DNA from: Mesorhizobium sp. WSM3859
GTDB lineage: Bacteria > Pseudomonadota > Alphaproteobacteria > Rhizobiales > Rhizobiaceae
Direction of reading: 5' to 3'
Assembly: GCF_002295065.1 (NCBI RefSeq)
Contig: NZ_NSGG01000001.1
Coordinates: forward strand, 695,794-759,793
DNA length: 64,000 bases
Below, in pieces: positions 27,912 through 36,156 of the stretch. The notes beneath the pieces are model-generated. The model did not search any database and was not told the origin of the DNA. It saw only the letters and a list, made by a program, of their open reading frames with translations. Each line of letters opens with the position of its first letter. Position 1 is the stretch's first letter. The position numbers were made by a program, and so were the translations under genes.

Positions 27912-30046
27912 GCCTTCGCTCCCCAATAGGAAGCAGGGCTCGTCCAGTTCGGGTCGGCGCCCGAAATCTTGTAGCGCCCGATGCGGTTGTTGAGGATACC
28001 GCCGACGAACAGATAGCCCTTATGCTCGCGCATCGAGGTCACCATCGGATGTGCATTGCCGGAAAGATCGCCGAGCGTCTCGACGATACCGCCCTTCTCG
28101 TTGAACTTCACCACCCCGCCGGTGTTGATGTTGGGAAACAGCCATTCATCCTGCGGCAGGCGTCGCGTCATGCGCTTGCGCATATCAGGATGGCGCAGCG
28201 ACAGGTCGAAGCTCGGCGTGCGCATGCCGAGCCAGGCCATCCAGTAATTGCCGTCGGACGCGCGGTTGATGTTGTCGGGATAGCCCGGCATGTCGCGGAT
28301 GACGCATTCGGCGGTGCCGGCCTTCGGCCCCTCCAGCCAGTAGCGATGCACACGGCAGGCCCAGCTTTCGGCGAAGAACAGCGACTTGCCGTCATGCGCC
28401 ATGCAGACGCCGTTGGTGTAGCGATAGCCGTCGAGCAGCGTCTTCGTCGAGCCGTCCTTCGGATCATAGACCAGCAGCCGGCCCGTGGCGCGGTTCTCGA
28501 TCGAGTCCAGCGCCCAGTCATGCGCGTCATAGCGCTTGGTCGAGTCGGTAAAATAGATGCGCCCATCCGGCGCGATATCGCAATCGTTCGGGTCGCGCAG
28601 GCGCGCATCGTCGACGATCGAGGTCCAGGAGCGCGCCGTCTCTGCCGACAGACGCTTCACCTCCCGCTCCGGCGAGACTGAATAGAGCCCCATGGCGCCG
28701 ACGCAGCTGATCAGGTTGCCTTGCTTGTCGAAGGCCAGGCCCAGCGGAAAGCCGCCGATATGGGCAAAGACTTCCGAGCGATTGTAGTCCGGCGCGAAGA
28801 AGCGAACGATCTCGCCGTGGCGCGTGCCGCAGTAAAGATGGTCGTCGCGGTCGAGGATGACGTCCTCCGGACCTTCCAGCTCGCCGAGCCCTATATGGTC
28901 CGCCGCCGACAGCCGGTTGTCGAGTTCGTAAGGCGTGCCGGAGCCGGACGCGGCCGATTGCGTCTCACCCATCTTGAGATAGACCGGCGCGACATAGACC
29001 TCGTTCAGCACCTTGTGGCGGTTCTTCAGCCAGCGGATGTCGATGGTGACGGCGACCGCGAGCAGGATGCCGAGCACCATCTGGTTGGTGCCGGTGCCGT
29101 AGCCCAGCCGGATCAACCCGTTGGTCATGGTAAGCACGATGATGGCGCCCATCAGGCCCTTGACCACCGAGCCGCGCCCACCGCCAAGGCTGACGCCGCC
29201 GACCACCGCCGCCGTCAGCGCCATAATCTCGAGATTGAGGCCGGTGCCCGGGCCCGCCCCGCTCAACCGGCAGGCGATGAGGAACCCGCCGATCGATGAG
29301 CAGAAGCCGGAAAAGACATAAGTCATGAACACGGTGCGGCGCACGCGGATGCCGGCATTGTGCGCCGAGCGGCGAGAGCCGCCCACCGCCAGGACATGCC
29401 AGCCCGGTCGCGATCGCGTCAGCGCGATATGCGTGATGACGGCAAGGATGATGGCCAGCCAGACCGACACCGAGAGCCCCCAGAACGTGCCGTCGCCGAT
29501 GAAGTCGAGCACGTCGGACGAGGCTTGGGAGAGCTGCACATCGGCGGCATAGGTGCTGACCAATATGTCGAACAGCGCCCGCCCGAAGATGAAGGTGACC
29601 AGCGTGGTGAGAAAGGCGCGCAGCCTCAGATACCCGACGAGGTAGCCGTTGATGGCGCCGAAGACGAGCCCGGTGGCGAGCGCCGCGGCTAGGGCCAGCC
29701 AGATCGACTGCTCGAGGATGAAGAAGACATAGACGGCGGAAAAGCAGGACAGCGCGAAGATCGAGCCGACCGAAAGATCGATGCCGCCGCCCAGCATCAC
29801 CACGGTCAGGCCGATGACGACGAGCGAGAATTCCCCGAGCTGGCGTGTCGATTCCTGCAGCGAGGTCAGCTTGAAGAAGCCAGGAATGATCGAGCCGAAC
29901 ACGCCGAGCGTCGCCACCAGCGCCAGGAATGGAATGGCATTGTCGGTCCAGCGCTTGGTCAGGATCTCGCCGACCAGATGGTCAGGCACGAGATTGTAGC
30001 GCCAGGCCTGGAGGCGTTCACGAAAAGTCATCGGCTCTACTGTCAT
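27908..30046 (-). CDS. ABC transporter permease fused to a C-terminal beta-propeller
   Basis: This single 712-residue reading frame joins an RbsC-type permease (about residues 1-350) to an SMP-30/strictosidine-synthase-like propeller (about 385-705). The permease part has VVMLGGGIDLSVGSIFALS and VVGGVSLGGGRGS; the propeller part has PEDVILDRDDHLYCGTRHG, DPNDCDIAPDGRIYFTDSTKRY, YRYTNGVCMAHDGKSLFFAES and DMPGYPDNINRASDGNYWMAW. A short polar linker (about 350-385) connects them. Normal permeases of this family have about 330 residues, so this is a true extension. Because their C-terminus is normally cytoplasmic, the propeller is probably cytoplasmic and may meet the substrate as it enters. Confidence 0.88.
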   Translation of the reverse strand: MTVEPMTFRERLQAWRYNLVPDHLVGEILTKRWTDNAIPFLALVATLGVFGSIIPGFFKLTSLQESTRQLGEFSLVVIGLTVVMLGGGIDLSVGSIFALSCFSAVYVFFILEQSIWLALAAALATGLVFGAINGYLVGYLRLRAFLTTLVTFIFGRALFDILVSTYAADVQLSQASSDVLDFIGDGTFWGLSVSVWLAIILAVITHIALTRSRPGWHVLAVGGSRRSAHNAGIRVRRTVFMTYVFSGFCSSIGGFLIACRLSGAGPGTGLNLEIMALTAAVVGGVSLGGGRGSVVKGLMGAIIVLTMTNGLIRLGYGTGTNQMVLGILLAVAVTIDIRWLKNRHKVLNEVYVAPVYLKMGETQSAASGSGTPYELDNRLSAADHIGLGELEGPEDVILDRDDHLYCGTRHGEIVRFFAPDYNRSEVFAHIGGFPLGLAFDKQGNLISCVGAMGLYSVSPEREVKRLSAETARSWTSIVDDARLRDPNDCDIAPDGRIYFTDSTKRYDAHDWALDSIENRATGRLLVYDPKDGSTKTLLDGYRYTNGVCMAHDGKSLFFAESWACRVHRYWLEGPKAGTAECVIRDMPGYPDNINRASDGNYWMAWLGMRTPSFDLSLRHPDMRKRMTRRLPQDEWLFPNINTGGVVKFNEKGGIVETLGDLSGNAHPMVTSMREHKGYLFVGGILNNRIGRYKISGADPNWTSPASYWGAKA

Positions 30047-30059
30047 TAAAAACGGGAAA

Positions 30060-30087
30060 GAGGTGGCCGGAATGATCCGACCACCTC
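30060..30087 (-). promoter_or_regulatory. Hairpin after the binding-protein gene
   Basis: GAGGTGG-C-CGGA (30060-30071) pairs with TCCG-A-CCACCTC (30076-30087), one mismatch, loop of four. It lies between the binding-protein stop and the fusion permease start, the same position as the hairpin at 5033-5065 in the first importer. Probably an mRNA-stabilising or partial-termination structure. Confidence 0.6.
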
Positions 30088-30112
30088 GTGGATGCCTTTT
30101 TGACGGCGCAGC

Positions 30113-31138
30113 TTATTTCGCCGCGGCTTCCGCCTGCAGCGCCTTCAGGTCCCAGCAGCTGTCGGGCTTGAGGTCGGCCTTCGTCGTCGCCTTCTCCAGC
30201 GTGTAGATATAGGTATGCGAGGTGCCAGCCGGCTGGCCGCTCTGCAGCAGGAATTTGATGATGGCGTTCATGTCGCCCGACTGGCGGGCAAGGTCGGTCA
30301 TCACCACGGCGCCGTAGGTGCCGTCGTTCAGCTTGTCGCAATCGGCCGTCTTCTCGCCGCCGCCGGTGGTGACCAGAAACACCTTGCCGTCGAGCTTGGC
30401 GTCGCGGATCGCGGCCGAGGCGCCGGTGGCGTCGCCGTCCCAGAAGTCGATGATCGAGCAGATGTCGGGGTGCTGCTGCAGCATCGTCGTCGTCACGTTG
30501 CGCGAGGTTGTCGCGTCCCAATTGGAATCCGGCTTGGCGACGACCTGGAAGTCGGGATGCTTCTCCAGCACCTTCATGATACCGGCATACTGATAGAGGC
30601 TGGACGAGTTCGCCTGGTCGCCCTGCACCAGGCCGATCTTCTTGGACGAATTCTCGCCGCAGCCCTTGATCGCTGCTTCGGCCTCGAGCTGGCCGAGCTT
30701 GTCCCAGTCGCTGCCGACGAACGCATCGGCCGGGAAGTTGGCGGGATTGTCGACCAGCAGTACATAGGTGCCGGCGGCTTGTGCCTTCTTCATCAGCTTC
30801 GAATAGGAGTTGAGGTCGGGCGCGTGGATGATCAGAACATCCGGCCTGGTGTCGGAAGCGATGGCGTCGGTGATCGCCTGCGCGCCGGCATCGACCACCC
30901 AGTTCGGATCGCGGGTCTCGAACGTGCCGCCCCAGGCCTCGACCTCCTTCTTCAGGTAGTGCGCCCAGCCCTGCGCCAGGTCGAAGCCCATCGCCAGCGG
31001 CACGAGCATGACGCGCTTGCCGTTGAGCGCTTTGGCATAGGCGGCCGGGCCTGGATCGTCGGCGGCAAAGCTCGGCGCCGCGAAGGCGGTCACGGCGAGC
31101 GCCGTGGCGGCGGCCATCAATGTTCTGAGTAGTCTCAT
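30113..31138 (-). CDS. Periplasmic sugar/cyclitol-binding protein (MocB-like)
   Basis: This 341-residue Peripla_BP_4 protein has a Sec signal peptide (cleavage near APSFA-A, about residue 25). Its mature sequence KRVMLVPLAMGFDLAQGWAHYLKKEVEAWGG and SDTRPDVLIIHAPDLNSYSKLMKKA is that of ribose/inositol-type binding proteins. Being in a moc-like neighbourhood it is a candidate MocB-type rhizopine- or inositol-binding protein, but ligand residues cannot be checked here. It sits between the two permease genes of the operon and is followed by a hairpin. Confidence 0.85.
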   Translation of the reverse strand: MRLLRTLMAAATALAVTAFAAPSFAADDPGPAAYAKALNGKRVMLVPLAMGFDLAQGWAHYLKKEVEAWGGTFETRDPNWVVDAGAQAITDAIASDTRPDVLIIHAPDLNSYSKLMKKAQAAGTYVLLVDNPANFPADAFVGSDWDKLGQLEAEAAIKGCGENSSKKIGLVQGDQANSSSLYQYAGIMKVLEKHPDFQVVAKPDSNWDATTSRNVTTTMLQQHPDICSIIDFWDGDATGASAAIRDAKLDGKVFLVTTGGGEKTADCDKLNDGTYGAVVMTDLARQSGDMNAIIKFLLQSGQPAGTSHTYIYTLEKATTKADLKPDSCWDLKALQAEAAAK

Positions 31139-31205
31139 GTCACACCCTCTGGTTCGGTTTCATTGCCGGGCGATCGTCGCGATCGCTCCGGGGTACCTCA
31201 GAGCA

Positions 31206-31223
31206 AGATGGGCTGGCCCATCT
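31206..31223. promoter_or_regulatory. Short palindrome between permease and binding-protein genes
   Basis: AGATGGGC-TG-GCCCATCT is an 18-base palindrome three bases after the permease stop (31227) and 68 bases before the binding-protein start. It may be a small hairpin or an operator for an internal promoter of the binding-protein gene. Confidence 0.4.
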
Positions 31224-31226
31224 GCC

Positions 31227-32213
31227 CTAAATATCGCCCTGTTGCGCGGTCTGCTCGTCGCGCGGATTGATGACGCCGTCGACGATGATGGCTCCGAGCA
31301 GGATCGCCGCCTTGATCAGGTTCTGGTAGAGCAGCGGAATGTCGATGATGGTCATGGCGTTGAGCAGGATGCCGATCAGCGCCGCTCCCACCAGCACGTT
31401 GCGCACCCCTCCCCGCCCGCCCGAAAGCCCGATGCCGCCGATCACCGCCACCAGCACGATGTCGTAGAGCAGCGTCGAATTGACGACGCGCGTGTTGATC
31501 GAATGCAGGCTGGCCGCCGTGAGCAGACCGGCGATCAGCGCCACCACCGCCGAAAGCGCGTAGCGCAGCACCAGCATCGGGCGCACCGGAATGCCGATGT
31601 TTCGCGCAGCGACCGGGTTGTCGCCGGCGAAATAGATGAAGCGGCCCCATTTGGTGTAGCGCAGGAACAGGAAGACCAGGAACGCCAGCCCGGCAAAAAC
31701 GAAGACCTCGACCGGGATGTCGAGGAAGCGTACGCCGCCGAGCAGTTCCACCCAATGGCCCTGCGGCACCGGCACGGCATCCTGCGTGATCAGTTGCGAG
31801 CGCACATAGCCGAAGACGAAGGAGCCGGTCGCCAAAGTGACGAAGATCGCCGGCACGTCGGCATAGGCGACCAGAAAGCCGTTGAGCAGGCCGATGGCTA
31901 AAACGCCGGCCAGCACGTAGGCGAAGGCGAGCCCGTCCGAGGTTCCGGTGTTGAGCAATTGCAGATACCAGGCGACCGACATCGCCATGATCGCGACCGC
32001 CGACAGGTCGATGCCGCGCCCTATGATGACGACGGCCATGCCGAGCGCCAGGATGCCCAGCACCGACACCGAGCGGACGATAGCTACCAGATTGTCGGCG
32101 GTCAGGAACCCGGGCAGGCCGAGGGCCGCGACAGCAAACAGCAGGATGGCGATGGCAAAGACGATGCCTTCCTGATTAAGGCGCCTCCAGTTCGGCCAGC
32201 CGATCGCGTTCAT
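31227..32213 (-). CDS. Ribose-type ABC transporter permease
   Basis: This 328-residue RbsC-family permease has about nine hydrophobic helices, the VVIIGRGIDLSAVAIMAMS variant of the GIDLSVG motif (V-G replaced by A-V) and VAVIGGIGLSGGRGGVRN near the C-terminal third. ATG 32213 is used; the upstream extension to 32258 has no ribosome site. It is the first gene of the importer operon and pairs with the propeller-fused permease to make a heterodimeric channel. Confidence 0.86.
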   Translation of the reverse strand: MNAIGWPNWRRLNQEGIVFAIAILLFAVAALGLPGFLTADNLVAIVRSVSVLGILALGMAVVIIGRGIDLSAVAIMAMSVAWYLQLLNTGTSDGLAFAYVLAGVLAIGLLNGFLVAYADVPAIFVTLATGSFVFGYVRSQLITQDAVPVPQGHWVELLGGVRFLDIPVEVFVFAGLAFLVFLFLRYTKWGRFIYFAGDNPVAARNIGIPVRPMLVLRYALSAVVALIAGLLTAASLHSINTRVVNSTLLYDIVLVAVIGGIGLSGGRGGVRNVLVGAALIGILLNAMTIIDIPLLYQNLIKAAILLGAIIVDGVINPRDEQTAQQGDI

Positions 32214-32717
32214 CGCTTTTGTCTTTCGCCCCGATGGCAAGGCCCTGCAGGCCGTCATCCTGCACGAAAGCTAATCGGCCCGACAACGGCTCGTCAAATG
32301 AATCCGCGTTCAAGAACCGCGCCTCTCCGACTATTTTCCGAGTGGACGCATCGATTGCCGCAACTGGCGCAATAGACGGAAAATCTTGAGCTTTTTGGTA
32401 GTCGGTTGCCCAGATCGCGCGGCCGGTGGAAGAGCCCGTTCGAAGGCCCCGCGGCCGGCGCAATTTGAGTCCGCGAAATGCGCCCGGCGCGACCTCAATT
32501 GTTCGTCGTATGGCCCGAAACCTCGCCCCCGGCGTTGGCCGGCAGCGTGCGCCGATATCGGCGCACGCTGGGACGATACCTCGTTGTCCGGGAATGCTGG
32601 CCACGGCGCGCTGGTTGAACAGCACAAGCCCGATCCAGTCCAGAGCTTATCCAACAAACTTCCGTGTCCCGGTTTGGCCTGATATGGATGAGCCCCGGGA
32701 GTGGCCGAGGAAAACGC
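32214..32717. promoter_or_regulatory. Divergent promoter region between importer and OCD/lyase genes
   Basis: This gap of about 500 bases separates the minus-strand importer from the plus-strand ornithine-cyclodeaminase-like gene. It has several open frames on both strands but none with a ribosome site or a protein-like composition. It contains the perfect 28-bp palindrome listed separately and probably both promoters. Confidence 0.6.
32543..32570. promoter_or_regulatory. Perfect 28-bp palindrome
   Basis: CAGCGTGCGCCGAT (32543-32556) is followed directly by its exact reverse complement ATCGGCGCACGCTG (32557-32570). There is no loop, so it fits a protein-binding operator better than a terminator. 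It lies 148 bases upstream of the OCD-like gene and about 330 upstream of the importer. Confidence 0.7.
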
Positions 32718-33719
32718 ATGAAGCCTATCTATATCGACTACCTCAATGCTCTCGACATCGAAGCGCTTGCCATGACCGACGCCGAGATCATCGGCGCCGT
32801 CGAAGCCGGGCTCGTCGCGCAGGGCAACGGCCAGACCGTTATCGAGCCGCGTGTCCATCTCGAGCCCGATCCCTCCTTCCACGGCCACTTCAACGTGCTT
32901 CGCGGCTATGTGGCGCCGCTCGACGCCGCCGGGGTGAAGATCGTCGGCGACTATGTCGACAACTACATGCACGGCCTGCCGTCGGAATTCGGCATCCTCA
33001 ATCTTTTCGATCCGCGCACTGGCATGCCGCGCGCCATCCTCGACGCCACCGTCATCACCGACATGCGCACCGGCGCCGTCACCGCCATTGGCGCCAAGCA
33101 TCTGGCGAAAAAGTCGTCCAAGGTGCTTGCCCATATCGGCGCGCGCGGCACCGCCTATTGGAACGTGCGGCTGCTCGACCATTTTTTCGACTTCGACGAG
33201 ATCCGCGTCCATTCGCGCCGGCCCGAAAGCCGCGACAGCTTTGCCGCGAAACTGGCCGCCGATCTCGGCAAGCCGGTCCTGGCCGTGGCCGACTGGAAAA
33301 GCTGCGTCGAAGGCGCGGACATCGTCGTCGAGGCCTCGCGGCTGCCGGAACCGCAGCCGCTGCTCAAGACCGAATGGATCAAGCGCGGCGCACTGGTCGT
33401 GCCCTACGGCACGATGAGCGCCGTCGAGCTGTCGCTCACCGACATCATGCAGAAGATCGTCGTCGACGACTGGGGCCAGTGCAAGGGCGGCAAGTTCGGC
33501 TCGCTGCGCGCCCATGTCGAGACGGGCCGGCTGAGCGAGGCGACGCTGCATGCCGAACTCGGCCAGATCGCGGCCGGTCTCAAAGCCGGTCGCCAAAGCG
33601 ATGGCGAGACGATCCTGTTCTGGCATCGCGGCCTCTCGCTCTCCGACATTGCGCTCGGCAAGGCCATGCTCGCCAAGGCCGGCGAAAACGGCATCGGCCA
33701 GAGGCTGCGCTTCGCATGA
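32718..33719 (+). CDS. Ornithine cyclodeaminase/mu-crystallin family protein
   Basis: This 333-residue NAD(P)-binding protein fits the OCD/mu-crystallin family: GAVEAGLVAQGNGQTVIEPRVHL, GVKIVGDYVDNYMHGLPSEFGILNLFD, DATVITDMRTGAVTAIGAKHLAKKSSKVLAHIGARGTAYWNVRLL (NAD-binding Rossmann turn near residue 138). Members include ornithine cyclodeaminase, alanine dehydrogenase and ketimine reductases, so the reaction is not fixed. GAGG precedes ATG 32718. Its stop overlaps the start of the lyase-like gene (ATGA), so the two products probably act in one pathway. Confidence 0.87.
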   Translation: MKPIYIDYLNALDIEALAMTDAEIIGAVEAGLVAQGNGQTVIEPRVHLEPDPSFHGHFNVLRGYVAPLDAAGVKIVGDYVDNYMHGLPSEFGILNLFDPRTGMPRAILDATVITDMRTGAVTAIGAKHLAKKSSKVLAHIGARGTAYWNVRLLDHFFDFDEIRVHSRRPESRDSFAAKLAADLGKPVLAVADWKSCVEGADIVVEASRLPEPQPLLKTEWIKRGALVVPYGTMSAVELSLTDIMQKIVVDDWGQCKGGKFGSLRAHVETGRLSEATLHAELGQIAAGLKAGRQSDGETILFWHRGLSLSDIALGKAMLAKAGENGIGQRLRFA

Positions 33720-35197
33720 ACCCGCTCGTTCTCACCGGCGCCGGCGTCAGCATCGAGGATGTGGTTGCCGCCGCGCGCAACGCCTGCAAGGTCGAGGTTA
33801 CGCCTGCCGTCCTGGAAAAGCTCGGCATGGCTCGCCAGGTTCTGGATGCCGCCGCGGCCGGCGGCCAGCAGATCTATGGGCTGAACACCGGGCTTGGCGC
33901 CAATCTCGGCACAGCGGTGGAAGGTGATGTTGGCGCCTTCCAGCGTCAGCTTCTCGACGGACGCGGCGCCGCCGTCGGGGAAGGCTTGCCGATACAGACG
34001 GTGCGAGCAGTGATGTTTGCCCGCATCGCCATGCTTGCGGCAGGCGGCTCCGGTCTCTCGCCGCATGTGTTCACGGCGCTCGTCGAAGCCCTCAATGCCG
34101 GCGTCCATCCGGTCATGCCGTCGCTGGGCTCGATCGGCGCCGGCGACCTGGTGATGATGACGGCGATCGCGCATACGCTGATCGGCGAGGGCGATGCCGA
34201 CTACCAGAGCCGTCGCATGCCTTCTGCCAAGGCGCTGATGATGGCGCGTCTGGCGCCGGTCAGTCTGGCGCCAAAGGACGGGCTGTCGCTGATCAATGCC
34301 TCGGCGGTCTCGGCTGGCGCCGGCGCGCTGGCGCTTGTCGACGCGCTGTCGGCGATGGAACAGCAGCAACAGGCCGGCGCACTCACCATGGAGGCGCTCG
34401 GCGCAAACCGTACCATTCTCGACCCGCGCCTGCATGTAGCCCGCCCTGCGGCATGCCAGGCTCTGGCCGCAAAGACGCTGCGCGAGCTGCTCGCGCGCGA
34501 CCATGAACCGGCGCCGACTACCATTCAGGACCCGCTTTCGATCCGCTGCATGCCCTCGATTCACGGAGCGCTGATCCAGGCGATCGATCACGCCAGGCTG
34601 GCGGTAGAAATCGAGCTGAACGCGGCCGCCGACAACCCGCTGGTGCTTGCAGAAGACGCGCTCGTGCTGTCGACCGGCAATTTCCATACCGCGTCGCTGG
34701 CGCTCGCCTTCGAAACGCTTGGCCTCGCGATCGCTCAATGCGCGGCAGCATGCGCCGCCCGCTTCATCCAGCTCACCGGCTCCAGCCGCCACGGCCTGCC
34801 GAAATATCTGTCGCCGATCGGCGGCGCATCAGCCGGCTTCGTGCCGCTGCAGAAGACCGTCACGGCGATCCTCGCCGGCATCCGCCAGAAGGCCAATCCA
34901 GTGATGCTCGACTTCCTGCCGGTATCGGAGGGCGTCGAGGATCACGCCACGCAGACACCGCTCGCCATCGCCAAATGTGCCGAGATGATCACGCTGTGGC
35001 GGCGCCTGATCGCCTTGGAACTGATGGCGGCGGCCCAGGCCGTCGACCTGCGCGAAGGTCTGGTGCTGGCCCCGGCGACGGGGGTGATCCATGCGGCGGT
35101 CCGCACCCATGTCGCGACACTCAAGGAAGACAGGCCGCTCGGGACGAGCGCCAACACACTCTACGCCGCGCTCGCCGACGGAACCTGGCAGGCCTAG
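33716..35197 (+). CDS. Aromatic amino acid lyase (HAL/PAL) homologue lacking the MIO serine
   Basis: This 493-residue protein matches the histidine/phenylalanine ammonia-lyase family across its length: catalytic Tyr54 in YGLNTGLG, LINASAVSAGAG, QDPLSIRCMPSIHGA, NAAADNPLV, GLPKYLSPIGGASAGF. The cofactor-forming Ala-Ser-Gly triad, normally within GS.GASGDL, is replaced here by GSIGAGDL (residues 138-145): one residue is missing and there is no serine. The MIO prosthetic group therefore probably cannot form by the standard route, so classical ammonia-lyase activity is doubtful. It is coupled to the OCD-like gene. It may be a lyase using other chemistry, or a binding or scaffold protein. Confidence 0.85.
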   Translation: MNPLVLTGAGVSIEDVVAAARNACKVEVTPAVLEKLGMARQVLDAAAAGGQQIYGLNTGLGANLGTAVEGDVGAFQRQLLDGRGAAVGEGLPIQTVRAVMFARIAMLAAGGSGLSPHVFTALVEALNAGVHPVMPSLGSIGAGDLVMMTAIAHTLIGEGDADYQSRRMPSAKALMMARLAPVSLAPKDGLSLINASAVSAGAGALALVDALSAMEQQQQAGALTMEALGANRTILDPRLHVARPAACQALAAKTLRELLARDHEPAPTTIQDPLSIRCMPSIHGALIQAIDHARLAVEIELNAAADNPLVLAEDALVLSTGNFHTASLALAFETLGLAIAQCAAACAARFIQLTGSSRHGLPKYLSPIGGASAGFVPLQKTVTAILAGIRQKANPVMLDFLPVSEGVEDHATQTPLAIAKCAEMITLWRRLIALELMAAAQAVDLREGLVLAPATGVIHAAVRTHVATLKEDRPLGTSANTLYAALADGTWQA

Positions 35198-35296
35198 AGC
35201 GTTTCACCGTTTCAAGGAAACGGCGAACCGCTCTCTTCCTTCGTTTTAACGCAATTCCGGACAGAAAACCGCTCACACTTTTCCTGGAATTGCTCT
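35196..35296 (-). repeat. Palindromic intergenic repeat, family C copy 2 (inverted)
   Basis: The reverse complement begins AGAGCAATTCCAGGAAAAG, continues with CGGTTTTCTGTCCGGAATTG and ends with an AGAGCGGTTC/AACGCTCT-type hairpin. It is the counterpart of 9053-9148 in opposite orientation. It overlaps the stop codon of the lyase-like gene by two bases and fills the gap to the convergent PanB-like gene. Confidence 0.78.
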
Positions 35297-35324
35297 GGTA
35301 TCGCAATACCTTAACGCTGCCTGC

Positions 35325-36128
35325 TCAAACCTTTGCGTCCATCTTCCTCATGAAGAGGGTGAGCTCGTCCGGATCCATATGCACGATGTGCCTGTCCTCC
35401 GGATAGGCGCCGCTGTTGACGTCGGCGACATATTCGGAAAACGCCGCGATGCGCTCCTGCTGCAGCCGGTCATATTCGGCGGCGAAGTTGCGATAGACCT
35501 TCGAGTGGCGCGGCATGTGACCGCGATTGGCGCCGAGGATATCCTCGGCGAACAGATATTGCGCGTCGCAGCCCGTGCCGGCGCCCATCGACAGCATGAT
35601 CAGCGACGTGCGCTCGGCGATCGCCTTTGCCACCTCCACCGGCACCACTTCGATCTCGGCGCCGATTGCGCCGGCAGCTTCCAGCTGCTTGACCGCCTCG
35701 AACACCTGCATGGCGGTGTCCGCGGTCTTGCCGACGGCCTTGAAGCCGCCGGTCCAGGTCGCGCGGGAAGGAATGAGGCCGACATGGCCGATCACCGGAA
35801 TGGCATCGTCGGCCATGCGCTTGATCGTGGCGTAACCGGCGCTGCAATAGACGGCATCGGCACCGGCCTTGTAGAGCCGGAACGACCAGCGCAGGAAATC
35901 GTCGGCGGTGCCGATTTCGAAGAAATTCTCGCCCGGCATGGTGAAGAGGCTGGGCGCGGCATCGCGATATTGCGGGTTGAGCACCAGCTCCGGCGGCACC
36001 GAGACGATATCCACACCTGCCCGCTCGGCGGCCTCGGCTTCCTCCAGCGTCAGCACACGCAGCATGGTGAGCTGCCGCTTACCCTTCATGGCGCGCAGGT
36101 CGGCAACGGTCGGTCTCTTTCGGCTCAT
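35325..36128 (-). CDS. PanB-like (ketopantoate hydroxymethyltransferase superfamily) protein
   Basis: This 267-residue TIM-barrel protein has PanB-like segments AIPVIGHVGLIPSRATWTGGFKAVGKT, GAEIEVVPVEVAKAIAERTSLIMLSMGAGTGCDAQYLFAEDILG and a C-terminal SGAYPEDRH. The GDS..M metal-binding segment of true PanB near residue 45 is not present; the region reads VSVPPELVLNPQYRD, so it is divergent and probably not a pantothenate enzyme. The superfamily also contains isocitrate-lyase/PEP-mutase-like enzymes. It lies last in the moc-like minus-strand operon, 28 bases after the Rieske ferredoxin gene. Confidence 0.78.
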   Translation of the reverse strand: MSRKRPTVADLRAMKGKRQLTMLRVLTLEEAEAAERAGVDIVSVPPELVLNPQYRDAAPSLFTMPGENFFEIGTADDFLRWSFRLYKAGADAVYCSAGYATIKRMADDAIPVIGHVGLIPSRATWTGGFKAVGKTADTAMQVFEAVKQLEAAGAIGAEIEVVPVEVAKAIAERTSLIMLSMGAGTGCDAQYLFAEDILGANRGHMPRHSKVYRNFAAEYDRLQQERIAAFSEYVADVNSGAYPEDRHIVHMDPDELTLFMRKMDAKV

Positions 36129-36156
36129 CGGTACATCCTGTATTGTCTGGCGGCTT

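Noticed and set aside
32176..32625. Possible 149-residue gene in the divergent gap upstream of the permease
   Set aside because: No ribosome site or family resemblance. It overlaps the permease start and the perfect palindrome, so a promoter region is the better reading.
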